64,000 bases of DNA from Mycobacteriaceae bacterium (GTDB lineage Bacteria; Actinomycetota; Actinomycetes; Mycobacteriales; Mycobacteriaceae), in the NCBI GenBank assembly GCA_019749805.1, contig JAIEPH010000022.1, positions 124,001-188,000 on the forward strand. Reading direction: 5' to 3'. The notes below the pieces were generated by a model that was not told where the DNA came from, searched no databases, and saw only the letters and a program-made list of their open reading frames with translations. A program made the translations under genes and the position numbers. Shown here in pieces: positions 1-8,224 of the stretch. How positions within the stretch are numbered: position 1 is the stretch's first letter; each line of letters starts with the position of its first letter.

Positions 1-1728
1 GAACACGAGCTTGCCGCTTTGATTTTCGGTTACTGGCGCTGGCGCGAGAAGCACGTCACTGTCGCGACGTTCGACGATGAACCCACCGACGCTAACGTCG
101 CCGCACTCATAGCAGTACAACACCTCAAGGACTCGAGAGCCGCATGAAGCGCACGTACTCAACGGTGTGTTGTAGAGCCGCCCTATACTCCGATCAGTTG
201 TGCCGTCGCTCGTGTCGGGGCACTCTCGGTTGGTGCAGGCCCATATCCCTCTAGGGTTTCGGACAAAGATGTGGCCGCGCAGCGGGATTGATGTCGGCGT
301 TGGCTTGGTGTCGGCGAGCTGCTGAAGAAGTAGTTCTGCCAGTGGCCTGCGGTCCTGGGCCTCGGCCTCGGGAAAGACTCGTTCGGCAATGGAATCGATG
401 GAGGTAGCCCGGATGCGGGCTTCTCCAGGGTCTTCGCACGCTGCGGCGATGGCGTGAGAGGCGGGTTCCGGCCCGAGCGAATCGTCAAGCACATCACTCG
501 GCCGGAGCGTATCGGGAGCGTTCAAGTCCAATTGTCGGCCCGGCTGAATGGTGAAGCTTTTCCTGTCAACACCGAAGAACTGCTCAAGGTAGTCGAGTCC
601 GCCAGTTGTGTCGGTCAGCGATGCCGATGTCGAAATCACACGAAGTTGTGGGCTATCGGGTTCCAAGCCAAGGCGCCGTAGAAGGGCGCGAACGATCATG
701 GCGACCTCGCTACCCTGTGTGCCTCGGTAGAGATGCAGTTCGTCTACCACAAGTGTGAAGACGTTTGCTTCCGCTCTAGCGAGCCATGCGGCGGTCTGTT
801 GGAAGACTGTGTCTTCGAAGTGGCGCATCATCATTGTGTTGAGCATTGAGTAGTTGGTGACCATCAAATCGGGTGCGTGAGCGATCATGTCCCAACGCGT
901 AACCATCTCGCCGGCCCGAGGATCAGTGAACTGGCTCAAGTCGATCTCGGTGCGGCCGGCCTCTTTGGAGGCTTTGAGATCGGCGAATTCTCTCTCGAAA
1001 GAGCGCAGCTCTGCGGCGACTTCACGGCTTGTCGCCGCCGTTTTCGGTTTCTTGCCCGAACCGATGCTGCTCCCCGTGTACCGGCCGAACCAGATTGGCC
1101 TCTCCGGCATCAACTCGCGGAGAACGCGAACCGCTCGCCGCAAGCGAGTCATCTGGTCTTCGACGAGCGCGTTGGTGGGGTAGAGAATCAAGCCGCGAAT
1201 GCCCGGCAACCGCGTTTCAGGATGTCGCATCGGATGCCAACCTGATGCGTCCGACTCCCACCACCAATGAGCCTGATGCTGCGGTTGCCACGTCGACGCC
1301 TCGTTGATTAGGCGCAGTAAAAGAGGTAAAAGGAATGCTTCCGTCTTGCCGGAACCGGTTCCTGACGTCACGACAACATTCCGGCCGGCGTCAGCGCCGC
1401 TGCGGAAATGGTGTAGCACTGACTGCGCCTGGTGCTCGCGAAGGCGAAGTTGATCTACAGGTGCGAAGGGGAGCAGTGCTGTGCCCACAGCACGTGCGGC
1501 GGCTGCCGAGACGCCAGCCTGTCGCGCAACGTCAAGCAGCCGCTCGGAGCTCTGATAAGGGATCACTGGTTCGATCATGACCTGACCGATCAGTGCTTCA
1601 TCCTGCTCGAGGAGCGCTCGGCGTTCGCGCATGACGGATTCGTCGTTTAGCCAGAAGGCGGTGTCGAAGTATCGGATGTATGCGTCGCGGAGGCTATGCG
1701 CCAGTGAGACGGGAGTGATCTGGTTCAA
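1..1728 (-). CDS. DEAD/DEAH-box helicase with Cys-rich zinc-ribbon region, DruE-like (partial)
   Basis: The first 576 residues are visible; the gene runs off the left edge. Helicase motifs in order: a LREHQ element near residue 97, Walker A TSGTGSGKTEAF at 121-132, LILYPTNALVEDQ near 180-192, DELH at 329-332 and STSAS at 366-370. A Cys cluster follows (C498, C503, C526, C529, C539, C542), within VGRLY/YCYECG-like context (here IGRLYN and YCYECGD) typical of large defence helicases that later carry DUF1998. I chose a TTG start at 1728: AGGA lies 8 nt upstream and overlaps the stop of the preceding gene, and a stop in frame just upstream excludes a longer protein. The tight coupling to the 1015-aa gene suggests one system. 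A relation to Druantia DruE or to other DUF1998-type helicases is inference; the C-terminus that would decide is outside the window. Confidence 0.75.
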   Translation of the reverse strand, partial: MNQITPVSLAHSLRDAYIRYFDTAFWLNDESVMRERRALLEQDEALIGQVMIEPVIPYQSSERLLDVARQAGVSAAAARAVGTALLPFAPVDQLRLREHQAQSVLHHFRSGADAGRNVVVTSGTGSGKTEAFLLPLLLRLINEASTWQPQHQAHWWWESDASGWHPMRHPETRLPGIRGLILYPTNALVEDQMTRLRRAVRVLRELMPERPIWFGRYTGSSIGSGKKPKTAATSREVAAELRSFEREFADLKASKEAGRTEIDLSQFTDPRAGEMVTRWDMIAHAPDLMVTNYSMLNTMMMRHFEDTVFQQTAAWLARAEANVFTLVVDELHLYRGTQGSEVAMIVRALLRRLGLEPDSPQLRVISTSASLTDTTGGLDYLEQFFGVDRKSFTIQPGRQLDLNAPDTLRPSDVLDDSLGPEPASHAIAAACEDPGEARIRATSIDSIAERVFPEAEAQDRRPLAELLLQQLADTKPTPTSIPLRGHIFVRNPRGIWACTNRECPDTSDGTTDRSIGRLYNTPLSTCASCGSRVLEVLYCYECGDVSVGGFIVERRDSDVLLAPAPVTENQSGKLVF

Positions 1729-1738
1729 CTTGCACGTC

Positions 1739-4700
1739 CTAAGTGGAGAGAAGGGTTACGAGGAGATCGGCGGCGTTGCGTTCGAACTCGCGATAGAAAA
1801 GGCAAATCCGGGACCCGCCTTTGTTGATCGGTTTCTGAATCGGCGGCCGACCTGCCATCGCGACAGCCGCACGACCGTAGAGACCCGGGAGGTCGCATCC
1901 ACGTGGCAGGAAAACGGCACGAGCTTTTTCGGCGTACACCAGCAAGGTGCCACCAGCGGCATTCGAAGCGAGATGCTTGACGAGATGAACCGGGGCGATC
2001 GCCGCGGTTCCGGCCTCGATGTCTTTGTCCGAGCGGAAGATGTAGAGCGACTCGAAGCCGCGCCGTAGCCTGTATGCCCCAGGAGCGTAAGGGTCCCCCG
2101 AGGGCGTCCAGGCTGCGGTGAGCAGATCGAAGCGTTCCGCGGATTGAAAGCCCGGCATCGGGACTCGTTGAAGGGTTTCTCCGACGGACGATAATGGCGG
2201 AAGTGCGCGCAGCATCTCCATCCCCGTATCGATTGTCACCGACACCGGCAGATTGGCTTCCTCCAGTGCTGCGACACCATCGCAGGTGACGTTTTCGAAA
2301 GAGGTGACGGATGGACCGTCGTTGACGACGACGGTTCGAAGCTCGCTGCCGAATTGCGCAAGCCCGTGAGCCACTTCAACGACTTGGCTTGGCGGCCAGA
2401 ACCCGGTTAGGCGGTGACTACCTGATGTTGCCTCGGCTAAGCAAGCTGGAGAAATCTCCCACCTTCCGACTTTGAACTGATCGTCTCGCTCGACACCGAT
2501 GTGGCCTAGCGCTTCCAACGTGCGAATAAAGCTGTCAACGAAGAGGAGCGAGCCATCGAGTTGCAGCGCAATAGACTCGAGTGAGTTGGTAGATCCGCCG
2601 CCAAGATGCATCAAGGCGTCGAGCGCAGCGTCCCAGTCCGGTCGAGTCTCATCGTCGATAGCGTCAAGCTCGTGCGTCGAAATGAGGACTTCTGAATTGG
2701 TGGACTTTTTGTGCCACTTGCTTTTTGGCCAGGCCGGGAATCTCTTCACCATCTCACACGACTTGCACACACCCTCAATAAACTTCGCTCCGCTCTTCCC
2801 ATAGAAGGTAGGAAGCACGAAGTAGTGGGCACCAGTGACGACACATGACTTCGGATCCGGCGTGCCGATCTGAATCGTCGAAGGCTGGACGATTTGGCGA
2901 CGCCCGTTCCACGTGATCCTAGTTGGCGCCGAGCACGTCACCTTCACTTCGGCATTGCCCGAGGCGGTGACCCCGTCAACGAGCTTTTCGATTCCATCGT
3001 GTAGCTCGGAGGCCGAAAGCGCACCCAGTGGCTCGGTCAAGTCGTACACGAGTCGGACCGCGCTCTCCCAAGCGGTATCGACGCCGTTACTTGACCTCAA
3101 TCGTATCGAGGACTGCTGGATAGGGTTCTTTTTGCCGCCAGTGTAGAGCGATACGCGATAGTCCCCGTCGCCGAGCTTGGCGTCCGGGAGAGGCGCTACG
3201 AGTGCGCCGGAATCGGAGGTCCATTCAAAGAGGACGTCCTCGGAGGTGGATTCAGAGAGCGTCACACGGAGGTTGGGCTCACTCTGGACGGCAGCTCGCA
3301 CTTCTGGTGGGCGAAGTGTCGACCACTTGCGGATCCTGGAGGGGATGCGAAGCCCGCCAGCAATTGTGAGTTTATTGCGGGCTAATGGAATCAGCTCATT
3401 CAAGTGCGTCTTAGGTTCTCCGAAAAGCTGAACGTCCTTGAAGAGGACCCAGCCTGACGGGAGGCCGTTGATCGAGTCCAGTGGTTTGAACCCAGGGCGC
3501 GCGGCCGATGCGAGGGCCCGCTCGACCTCCTGCACCACGTTCATCTTGACCTTGGTTTCGGCCGACCTCGTCCGCACAAGCAACGCCGAATCGGTGCCGA
3601 TCTGAAGTCGCTCAGATTCGACGAACGCCGACTGCAGTTCGTCGTAGATCAAGGGGATGACTGTCCGAGGGAACCGCTTGTACTCGGTCCCATCGGTCTC
3701 GTCGGTGTGCCGGATGCGCACTACCCCTTCCAGCATCGACCCGAAGTCAACGGCTTGGTTGTACGAGGTGCGCCATAGTCCAGCTGTTCCGGGCGAAAAC
3801 GCGATGTCGATCCATGCTCCGCTGGTCGAGCGGACCTGCATCTCACCATCCATCTCGTTGCCCAGCGGCCTCAGGCCTAGTGAAAGACTGAGCGACTCAC
3901 CCATAAACCCAGAGCGGAGGTTCGCAACTACCATCGCTCGTGTGGCGAGCGAGGTACCCCCCGCCGAGATGACTGAATCATCCGTGATGGTGCCATCCCA
4001 GTTCGCCAACTCAACCGCGGCCACCGTCGCAATGCGTTCACGAGTTGCGGGTCGGCTCCAAAGGCGACGCAAATTGCTTGACGCGGACGATTGCTCCGAA
4101 CCAAGCCATTGATCGAGATAGCTGACCAGGTCTTCGGGCGCCATATGCATTCCGGGGCTGAGGCCGAGTTGAGCGAAGACCGCGGGAAACTTCAGCCGGT
4201 CTCCCTCACGCACGAGCGCCTGCGACATCGGAAGGCCGACGTAGCGATAAGTCAGCGCGTAGGCAGTCGGAATCCCTCGCTCACCGTCGAGGTCGTCGAG
4301 CCAGCTGTTAAGGCACCGCCAGAGAAACTCGGCGTGTGCGGAGTATTGCTGCCGCAGTCGAGCGTCGTCGTGGGGGAGACCCAAGAGCTTGGCTAGCCGC
4401 GCATAGTATGCATGCCCGGCGATGTCATCGTCGGTGTTGCCCATGTCTTCGGCTGCGAGTGCAGTCACGGCCAAAAAACCTAGGCAGGGAGGCGGTGCCT
4501 TTCGCTCCTTCTTCCGACTCCAGGCTCTGGTGTGCTGGACGAGGGGTCCAAAGTCGACGTAGTTGAATCGATCCACGGTGACTGCCCGCACCGCCTTAGT
4601 CAGAGCTTCGCGCGGATCGACACCCTGTAGGCCTACCTGTTCTGCGATGCTTCGCAGCTCCGCGGACTCCATGTCCATGTAGACGGGAACGGCGTCGTCG

Positions 4701-4786
4701 ACAACTGGGTAGATAGCCTCCGCAACCGCGTCATTCCACCGCAGATAGTCGACCCACGGGCCACTGCTAACGTTCGTACTGATCAT
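1739..4786 (-). CDS. Large protein of unknown family, partner of the defence-type helicase (DruH-like?)
   Basis: Encodes 1015 aa with no signal peptide, membrane segment or enzyme motif that I recognise. The N-terminal third is helical and rich in Trp and Asp. Near residue 640 there is a GVCKSCEMVKRF CxxC element, half of a possible zinc knuckle. The C-terminus ends in a basic/aromatic stretch (ICLFYREFERNAADLL). ATG at 4786 is preceded by GGGGGA at close spacing. The stop at 1739-1741 overlaps the ribosome site of the helicase gene, so the two are translationally linked. A ~1000-aa unknown protein immediately upstream of a large DUF1998-type helicase is the layout of Druantia type III (DruH-DruE). 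That match is from architecture only, and other two-gene helicase systems are possible. Base composition looks lower in GC than the core genes to the right. Confidence 0.7.
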   Translation of the reverse strand: MISTNVSSGPWVDYLRWNDAVAEAIYPVVDDAVPVYMDMESAELRSIAEQVGLQGVDPREALTKAVRAVTVDRFNYVDFGPLVQHTRAWSRKKERKAPPPCLGFLAVTALAAEDMGNTDDDIAGHAYYARLAKLLGLPHDDARLRQQYSAHAEFLWRCLNSWLDDLDGERGIPTAYALTYRYVGLPMSQALVREGDRLKFPAVFAQLGLSPGMHMAPEDLVSYLDQWLGSEQSSASSNLRRLWSRPATRERIATVAAVELANWDGTITDDSVISAGGTSLATRAMVVANLRSGFMGESLSLSLGLRPLGNEMDGEMQVRSTSGAWIDIAFSPGTAGLWRTSYNQAVDFGSMLEGVVRIRHTDETDGTEYKRFPRTVIPLIYDELQSAFVESERLQIGTDSALLVRTRSAETKVKMNVVQEVERALASAARPGFKPLDSINGLPSGWVLFKDVQLFGEPKTHLNELIPLARNKLTIAGGLRIPSRIRKWSTLRPPEVRAAVQSEPNLRVTLSESTSEDVLFEWTSDSGALVAPLPDAKLGDGDYRVSLYTGGKKNPIQQSSIRLRSSNGVDTAWESAVRLVYDLTEPLGALSASELHDGIEKLVDGVTASGNAEVKVTCSAPTRITWNGRRQIVQPSTIQIGTPDPKSCVVTGAHYFVLPTFYGKSGAKFIEGVCKSCEMVKRFPAWPKSKWHKKSTNSEVLISTHELDAIDDETRPDWDAALDALMHLGGGSTNSLESIALQLDGSLLFVDSFIRTLEALGHIGVERDDQFKVGRWEISPACLAEATSGSHRLTGFWPPSQVVEVAHGLAQFGSELRTVVVNDGPSVTSFENVTCDGVAALEEANLPVSVTIDTGMEMLRALPPLSSVGETLQRVPMPGFQSAERFDLLTAAWTPSGDPYAPGAYRLRRGFESLYIFRSDKDIEAGTAAIAPVHLVKHLASNAAGGTLLVYAEKARAVFLPRGCDLPGLYGRAAVAMAGRPPIQKPINKGGSRICLFYREFERNAADLLVTLLST

Positions 4787-4973
4787 GCCGGTCCCCCAGG
4801 GACGGTATCGTTCGTCCCCACTCGTCCGTACGCAGCAGGTGCCGGTACGGGTGCTTTCCCTCTGTGATCGCGGACCTCACCGGGTCGTTAGGCGGTCCGG
4901 ACACGAGTACCCGTGATCGAGGGATAGTTTGCCGGAATGGTCCGACAGTTTTTGGAGCTTTGCGCCTGCCCAT
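4767..4973 (-). CDS. Possible small upstream ORF of the defence operon
   Basis: A 68-aa basic ORF whose stop lies 20 nt inside the 1015-aa gene, in another frame. The overlap would fit translational coupling, but no clear ribosome site precedes the ATG and I recognise no family. The rest of the stretch between this ORF and 5166 (about 190 bases) shows no gene and must hold the divergent promoters for the helicase operon and the 5167 gene. Treat as tentative. Confidence 0.22.
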   Translation of the reverse strand: MGRRKAPKTVGPFRQTIPRSRVLVSGPPNDPVRSAITEGKHPYRHLLRTDEWGRTIPSLGDRHDQYER

Positions 4974-5166
4974 CTGAATGCAGCCCTCAGATGCGGATGG
5001 GGGATGAGGGCCTTCAAGATCATTCGGCCGTGCTCGGGAGGAGTGTCCGCAGTGACTGCCCTAATCTACGATCACGGGCATTGCCGCTCACCAAGTAGCT
5101 GGTTACGGTCGACGTGGTGAAAGCATGGCGGTCTCGGGCCAGCCATTAAGAGCCTAAGGGGGCAGG

Positions 5167-5400
5167 ATGGCGCTGATTCATCGATTTGAACAAGTCGCGT
5201 CCGACAAGAATGCGTTGCATCGTCCTGTGACGTGCGGGTGGCGATCGTTCAACACCGACGGCGGGGTCATTCTCCAGCTCGACACCTACGGGAGTGCGGA
5301 GCGTCAATTACCAAACAAAATCTCGCAGTCGATCCAGCTAGATCGAGAGGGCGCGAAGATCCTCCTCGGGCTCATACGGGATACCTTCGGCGATATCTAA
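5167..5400 (+). CDS. Small conserved hypothetical protein (77 aa)
   Basis: A 77-aa soluble protein with an excellent ribosome site (AAGGGGGCAGG before ATG). The pattern is a short N-terminal helix, a central strand-rich part (VTCGWRSFNTDG, VILQLDTYGS) and a C-terminal helix (GAKILLGLIRDTFGDI). It resembles a small single-domain family I believe is widespread in bacteria and often found near defence or mobile genes, but I cannot name a function. It is divergent from the helicase operon and is followed at once by the remnant of a serpin-like gene, which suggests a rearranged neighbourhood. Confidence 0.6.
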   Translation: MALIHRFEQVASDKNALHRPVTCGWRSFNTDGGVILQLDTYGSAERQLPNKISQSIQLDREGAKILLGLIRDTFGDI

Positions 5401-5416
5401 CCGAGCAGTGGGCACC

Positions 5417-5622
5417 AGCGAGAACAGGCTGCTCGCTCTCGACGATGGACTGCAGCCCACCCTCGACACGACCGCCGCAGGGCTCGTCGCCGTCGCCAAA
5501 CCGTTCAGCGATGACGAAGTCGACGTCACCAGTGTCATGCCGCACTCGATGTTCGCCAACCGAAGTCTGGCAAGCTTTGTCGACGAGGCCGTCCCCAACG
5601 AAGGTGCCATTGCACGGTGCTG
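5417..5622 (+). pseudogene. Remnant of a serpin-like gene
   Basis: Reading +2 from about 5417 gives a stretch (ENRLLALDDGLQPTLDT, then TAAGLVAVAKPFSDDEVDV) that matches residues in the middle of the serpin-like protein at 6763-8082, where the same segment reads ENGRLVLDGGLQTIVDT, RAAGLVAVAKPFSKDGVDV (about nt 7439-7640). Nucleotide identity is obvious by eye over about 200 bases. Similarity fades by about 5620 and neither the N-terminal nor the C-terminal part of the protein is present. It is therefore a fragment of a diverged paralogue, not a working gene. Confidence 0.7.
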
Positions 5623-5753
5623 CCGCCCAGGTGGGGGTTCGGCGGCTGAGGAATTGCGAGACGATCGTTGAGGCCTCGGGTGAGTCGCGGCCACTTCCAA
5701 TAGCCAGCCGGACTACCAAGGTGCTTCATCGGTGCACAAGGAGGGATTAGTCG

Positions 5754-5798
5754 ATGGCAACTAGTCCTGCCGTCAGCGTTGCCGGTGACGCCAAGTGA
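5754..5798 (+). CDS. 14-codon ORF with strong ribosome site, coupled to the next gene
   Basis: AAGGAGGG at 5739-5746 is followed 7 nt later by an ATG that opens only 14 codons (MATSPAVSVAGDAK) before TGA at 5796-5798. The next gene's GTG overlaps that stop (GTGA). This is either a short leader peptide that delivers ribosomes to the downstream start, or the true N-terminus of the downstream protein separated from it by a frameshift. The best ribosome site of the region belongs to this ORF, not to the 123-aa gene. Confidence 0.4.
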   Translation: MATSPAVSVAGDAK

Positions 5799-6166
5799 GC
5801 GTGGCTGAGCTCGACGACGAGCTCTACGACCGCATCGCCTCGGTTTTGGATGCCGGCGACGAGATCACAACGCTCAGTATTCAGCGTCCCAACTGGATCT
5901 CTTCATTCGATCGCACCGGCGTTTGGGTAGAGACTAAACGTTCCCGAGCGAGAGGATCGGGTCCGCAACTCGTTCCTGCGTGGATGATTGCGGTGGCCTG
6001 GAAGCGGCTGTCGAGTCGCGGCGTTCTGAGCCATACGGAGCTACTCGACGATATGAACGTCAAGAGGTCGGCGTTCGTATGCGCGTTGCTTGCTCGATTT
6101 CCTGATGTTGTTGTCCGGCAAGACCGGCCGACCGTTCTAGAGCTGGTCACGAGGAACACCCCCTGA
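5795..6166 (+). CDS. Hypothetical protein (123 aa)
   Basis: A soluble acidic-then-basic protein. The N-terminal 30 residues are helical, then comes a strand segment (TLSIQRPNWISSFD, GVWVETKRSR) and a helical C-terminal part containing LVPAWMIAVAWKRLSSRG and FVCALLARFPDVVV. The second half has the look of a small DNA- or protein-binding helical domain that I have seen at the end of larger uncharacterised actinobacterial proteins, but I cannot name it. The GTG start overlaps the TGA of a 14-codon ORF. The next gene follows after 14 nt with its own strong ribosome site, so the three form an operon. Confidence 0.55.
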   Translation: MSVAELDDELYDRIASVLDAGDEITTLSIQRPNWISSFDRTGVWVETKRSRARGSGPQLVPAWMIAVAWKRLSSRGVLSHTELLDDMNVKRSAFVCALLARFPDVVVRQDRPTVLELVTRNTP

Positions 6167-6180
6167 GGTAGAGGAGCAGG

Positions 6181-6575
6181 ATGGCAACCCACGGTTGGGA
6201 ATTCTGGCGGCTCAATCGAACTGACGATGGCAGCCTGCAGTGGCTTGCCATCACACGCCCGCAGGCGCGTGCGACGATCGACAAGTTCAAGGTGTGGACC
6301 CTGATTCCGGACCGTCGGCTGTTTCTCGCCAACTGGGTAGTCACCGAGGATCACGGTCGTGAGGACGAGGTAGGCGCGTCTGGATCCACGAGAACATAGG
6401 CATCGACGATGCCCGGGAGGTAGCCGTTGCGGTCCCGCGCGTTTCCTCCGAAGAACTCAACCAAATACTGCGGCCTGAGCGATGCCTAACACTCGACCAA
6501 ATCGATTGTCATCCTTCAACAAGATTCTCGGTGCCCGCGTCGCTCAAGTCCCTAGCCGTCGGCCTTGACCAATAG
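6181..6575 (+). pseudogene. Hypothetical gene interrupted by a frameshift
   Basis: ATG at 6181 follows a good site (GAGGAGCAGG). The first frame runs MATHGWEFWRLNRTDDG to a stop at 6399. From about 6378 another frame (a -1 shift, as from one lost base near 6363-6378) continues with clearly protein-like sequence, VWIHENIGIDDAREVAVAVP and then VSSEELNQILRPERCL, to a TAG at 6573-6575. Joined, the product would be about 130 aa with a Trp-rich N-terminus. The family is not recognised. It could be a real mutation, a sequencing error or, less likely, programmed frameshifting. After 6575 no gene is visible until 6763. Confidence 0.55.
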
Positions 6576-6762
6576 CGGCCCCGAGCGCTTTGCTGGCTTG
6601 CACCCCAACCGGTTTCATTCCCCCTCGGAAATCTCGGTGGGTCGTTACTGCCTGCTCACACTCATATCCATCGGTACCTGAACATGACGGCTGATGAGGG
6701 TACGCCGGCCGTTGGAAGGCCTGCGGCCTGATCTGGCAGCGGGGCGAGGTACCTTGCCAGCC

Positions 6763-8082
6763 ATGATCAACGAGAGTCCGGCCTGCGGCCGATGCGGATC
6801 GACAGCGCTACATCACAAGGTCCACGGCATGCCCACCCAGGAGTTGTTCCAGGAGGCAGAGCGACGGCCGGATCTCGCACTGGGCGGGTGCTGCGTGACG
6901 GCGGGCGACTGGACCACCGAGTGCGTGACCTGCGGTCAGCGCAAACTCTTTGGCCGGTCCGACGATTCCGCGTGGACGGCGGCGACCCGTCCGCGCACCC
7001 CCGACCTGATCACCGCGTACGCGGCGTCGACGCGGCAGACGCTGGGCACGGCAAAGAGCCCGGTCATCTCCTACCTTGGATTGTGGCTGTTACTCGCCCG
7101 CTTCGCGCCGGTCGCGACCCGAGCGCACCGCGCGCGGCTGGTCGATGTGCTCGGCGTGTCCTGCGAGGAAGCTGCCGCGCTGGCCGCCGGCCTGCTTGAC
7201 GCGCCACACCCGACCGTTGCCGCCGCGCTAGGCGCCTGGTCGCGTTCTCCGGTGACGACGTTGCTGCCTGTCCCGCTCGGCGAGCTGCCCGACCAGGCCG
7301 GGCTAGACGAATGGGCGGCCGATCACACCCGCGGCCTCGTCGAGCGGTTCCCGCTTCAGGTCGACGAGTTGACCGAGCTCGTCATGGCTACCGCGCTGGT
7401 CCTGCAGCCGCGCTGGACCACGGAATTGAGAAACGACGAGAACGGGCGGCTGGTCCTCGACGGCGGACTGCAGACCATCGTCGACACGCGCGCCGCGGGA
7501 CTCGTCGCCGTCGCCAAGCCGTTCAGCAAGGACGGTGTCGACGTCGTCAGTGTCATTGCCGCTCCCGATGTTTCGCCAGCCGATGTGTGGCGAGGTGTCG
7601 ACGAGGTCGTCGCCAAGCTCAACGAGGGTGCGCTGTGGAACGGTGCATTCCCTGACGGGTACCCCACCGACGGCCACGCGTGGACCGTCCGCGAAACAAC
7701 CGAGAGATTCATCGAGTGGGACGCACCCGGCGACGACGACTACCTCTGGCGCAGTCATCTGCCGCGCTGGAGCGTCTCCGTCGACAGCGCACTCACCTCC
7801 GCTCCCGGAGTGGCAGAGCTAGTGGCGTCACTCAGAGCGGCTGTGCCAGAACTCGCCGGGCCCATGGAATGCGTGCAGGCGGCCACAGCCGCTTACGACG
7901 AGAACGGGTTCGAGGCCGCCGCCGTCACAGCCTTAGTGATGACGACGGGCGCCCCGCAATTCGTCGAGCGCACCATCCGCCGTGTCGAGGTGACCTTTGA
8001 CCGGCCGCATGCGGTCGTCGCAGTCGCCCGCGGCGGTGCCTGGGAGGGCGTGCCGCTGTTTCACTGCTGGGTCACGACTTGA
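6763..8082 (+). CDS. Serpin-like protein with N-terminal Cys-rich (zinc-ribbon-like) element
   Basis: The protein is 439 aa from ATG 6763 (ACGAGAGT-coding start MINESPACGRCG); an in-frame ORF extends further upstream but without protein-like sequence. Residues 8-60 hold CGRCG and CVTCGQ, plus a CC pair, suggesting a small metal site. The rest resembles the serpin fold: helical SYLGLWLLLARF region, VMATALVLQPRW strand, and a C-terminus reading FEAAAVTALVMTTGAP (serpin hinge pattern), then VTFDRPHAVVAVARG and GVPLFHCWV, which match the serpin strand 4B/5B signature. There is no signal peptide, so it would act in the cytoplasm. Whether the reactive-centre loop inhibits any protease is unknown. 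A remnant of a paralogue lies at 5417-5622. Confidence 0.65.
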   Translation: MINESPACGRCGSTALHHKVHGMPTQELFQEAERRPDLALGGCCVTAGDWTTECVTCGQRKLFGRSDDSAWTAATRPRTPDLITAYAASTRQTLGTAKSPVISYLGLWLLLARFAPVATRAHRARLVDVLGVSCEEAAALAAGLLDAPHPTVAAALGAWSRSPVTTLLPVPLGELPDQAGLDEWAADHTRGLVERFPLQVDELTELVMATALVLQPRWTTELRNDENGRLVLDGGLQTIVDTRAAGLVAVAKPFSKDGVDVVSVIAAPDVSPADVWRGVDEVVAKLNEGALWNGAFPDGYPTDGHAWTVRETTERFIEWDAPGDDDYLWRSHLPRWSVSVDSALTSAPGVAELVASLRAAVPELAGPMECVQAATAAYDENGFEAAAVTALVMTTGAPQFVERTIRRVEVTFDRPHAVVAVARGGAWEGVPLFHCWVTT

Positions 8083-8224
8083 TGCACCGCCAGTAATCCT
8101 CTCTTGAGCCTCGGATCTGCGAACAGGGCGGAGCCGGCGGCAGCCGCGACCACGGCCGAGGACCGCGTCGGGCTGTCCGGTGGTGAGCAGCGTGCGGCGA
8201 ACGCGCACAACGGTCGCGCGGACG

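Noticed and set aside
5338..5700. Minus-strand frames over the serpin remnant
   Set aside because: They are shadows; the plus-strand translation matches the intact serpin-like gene.
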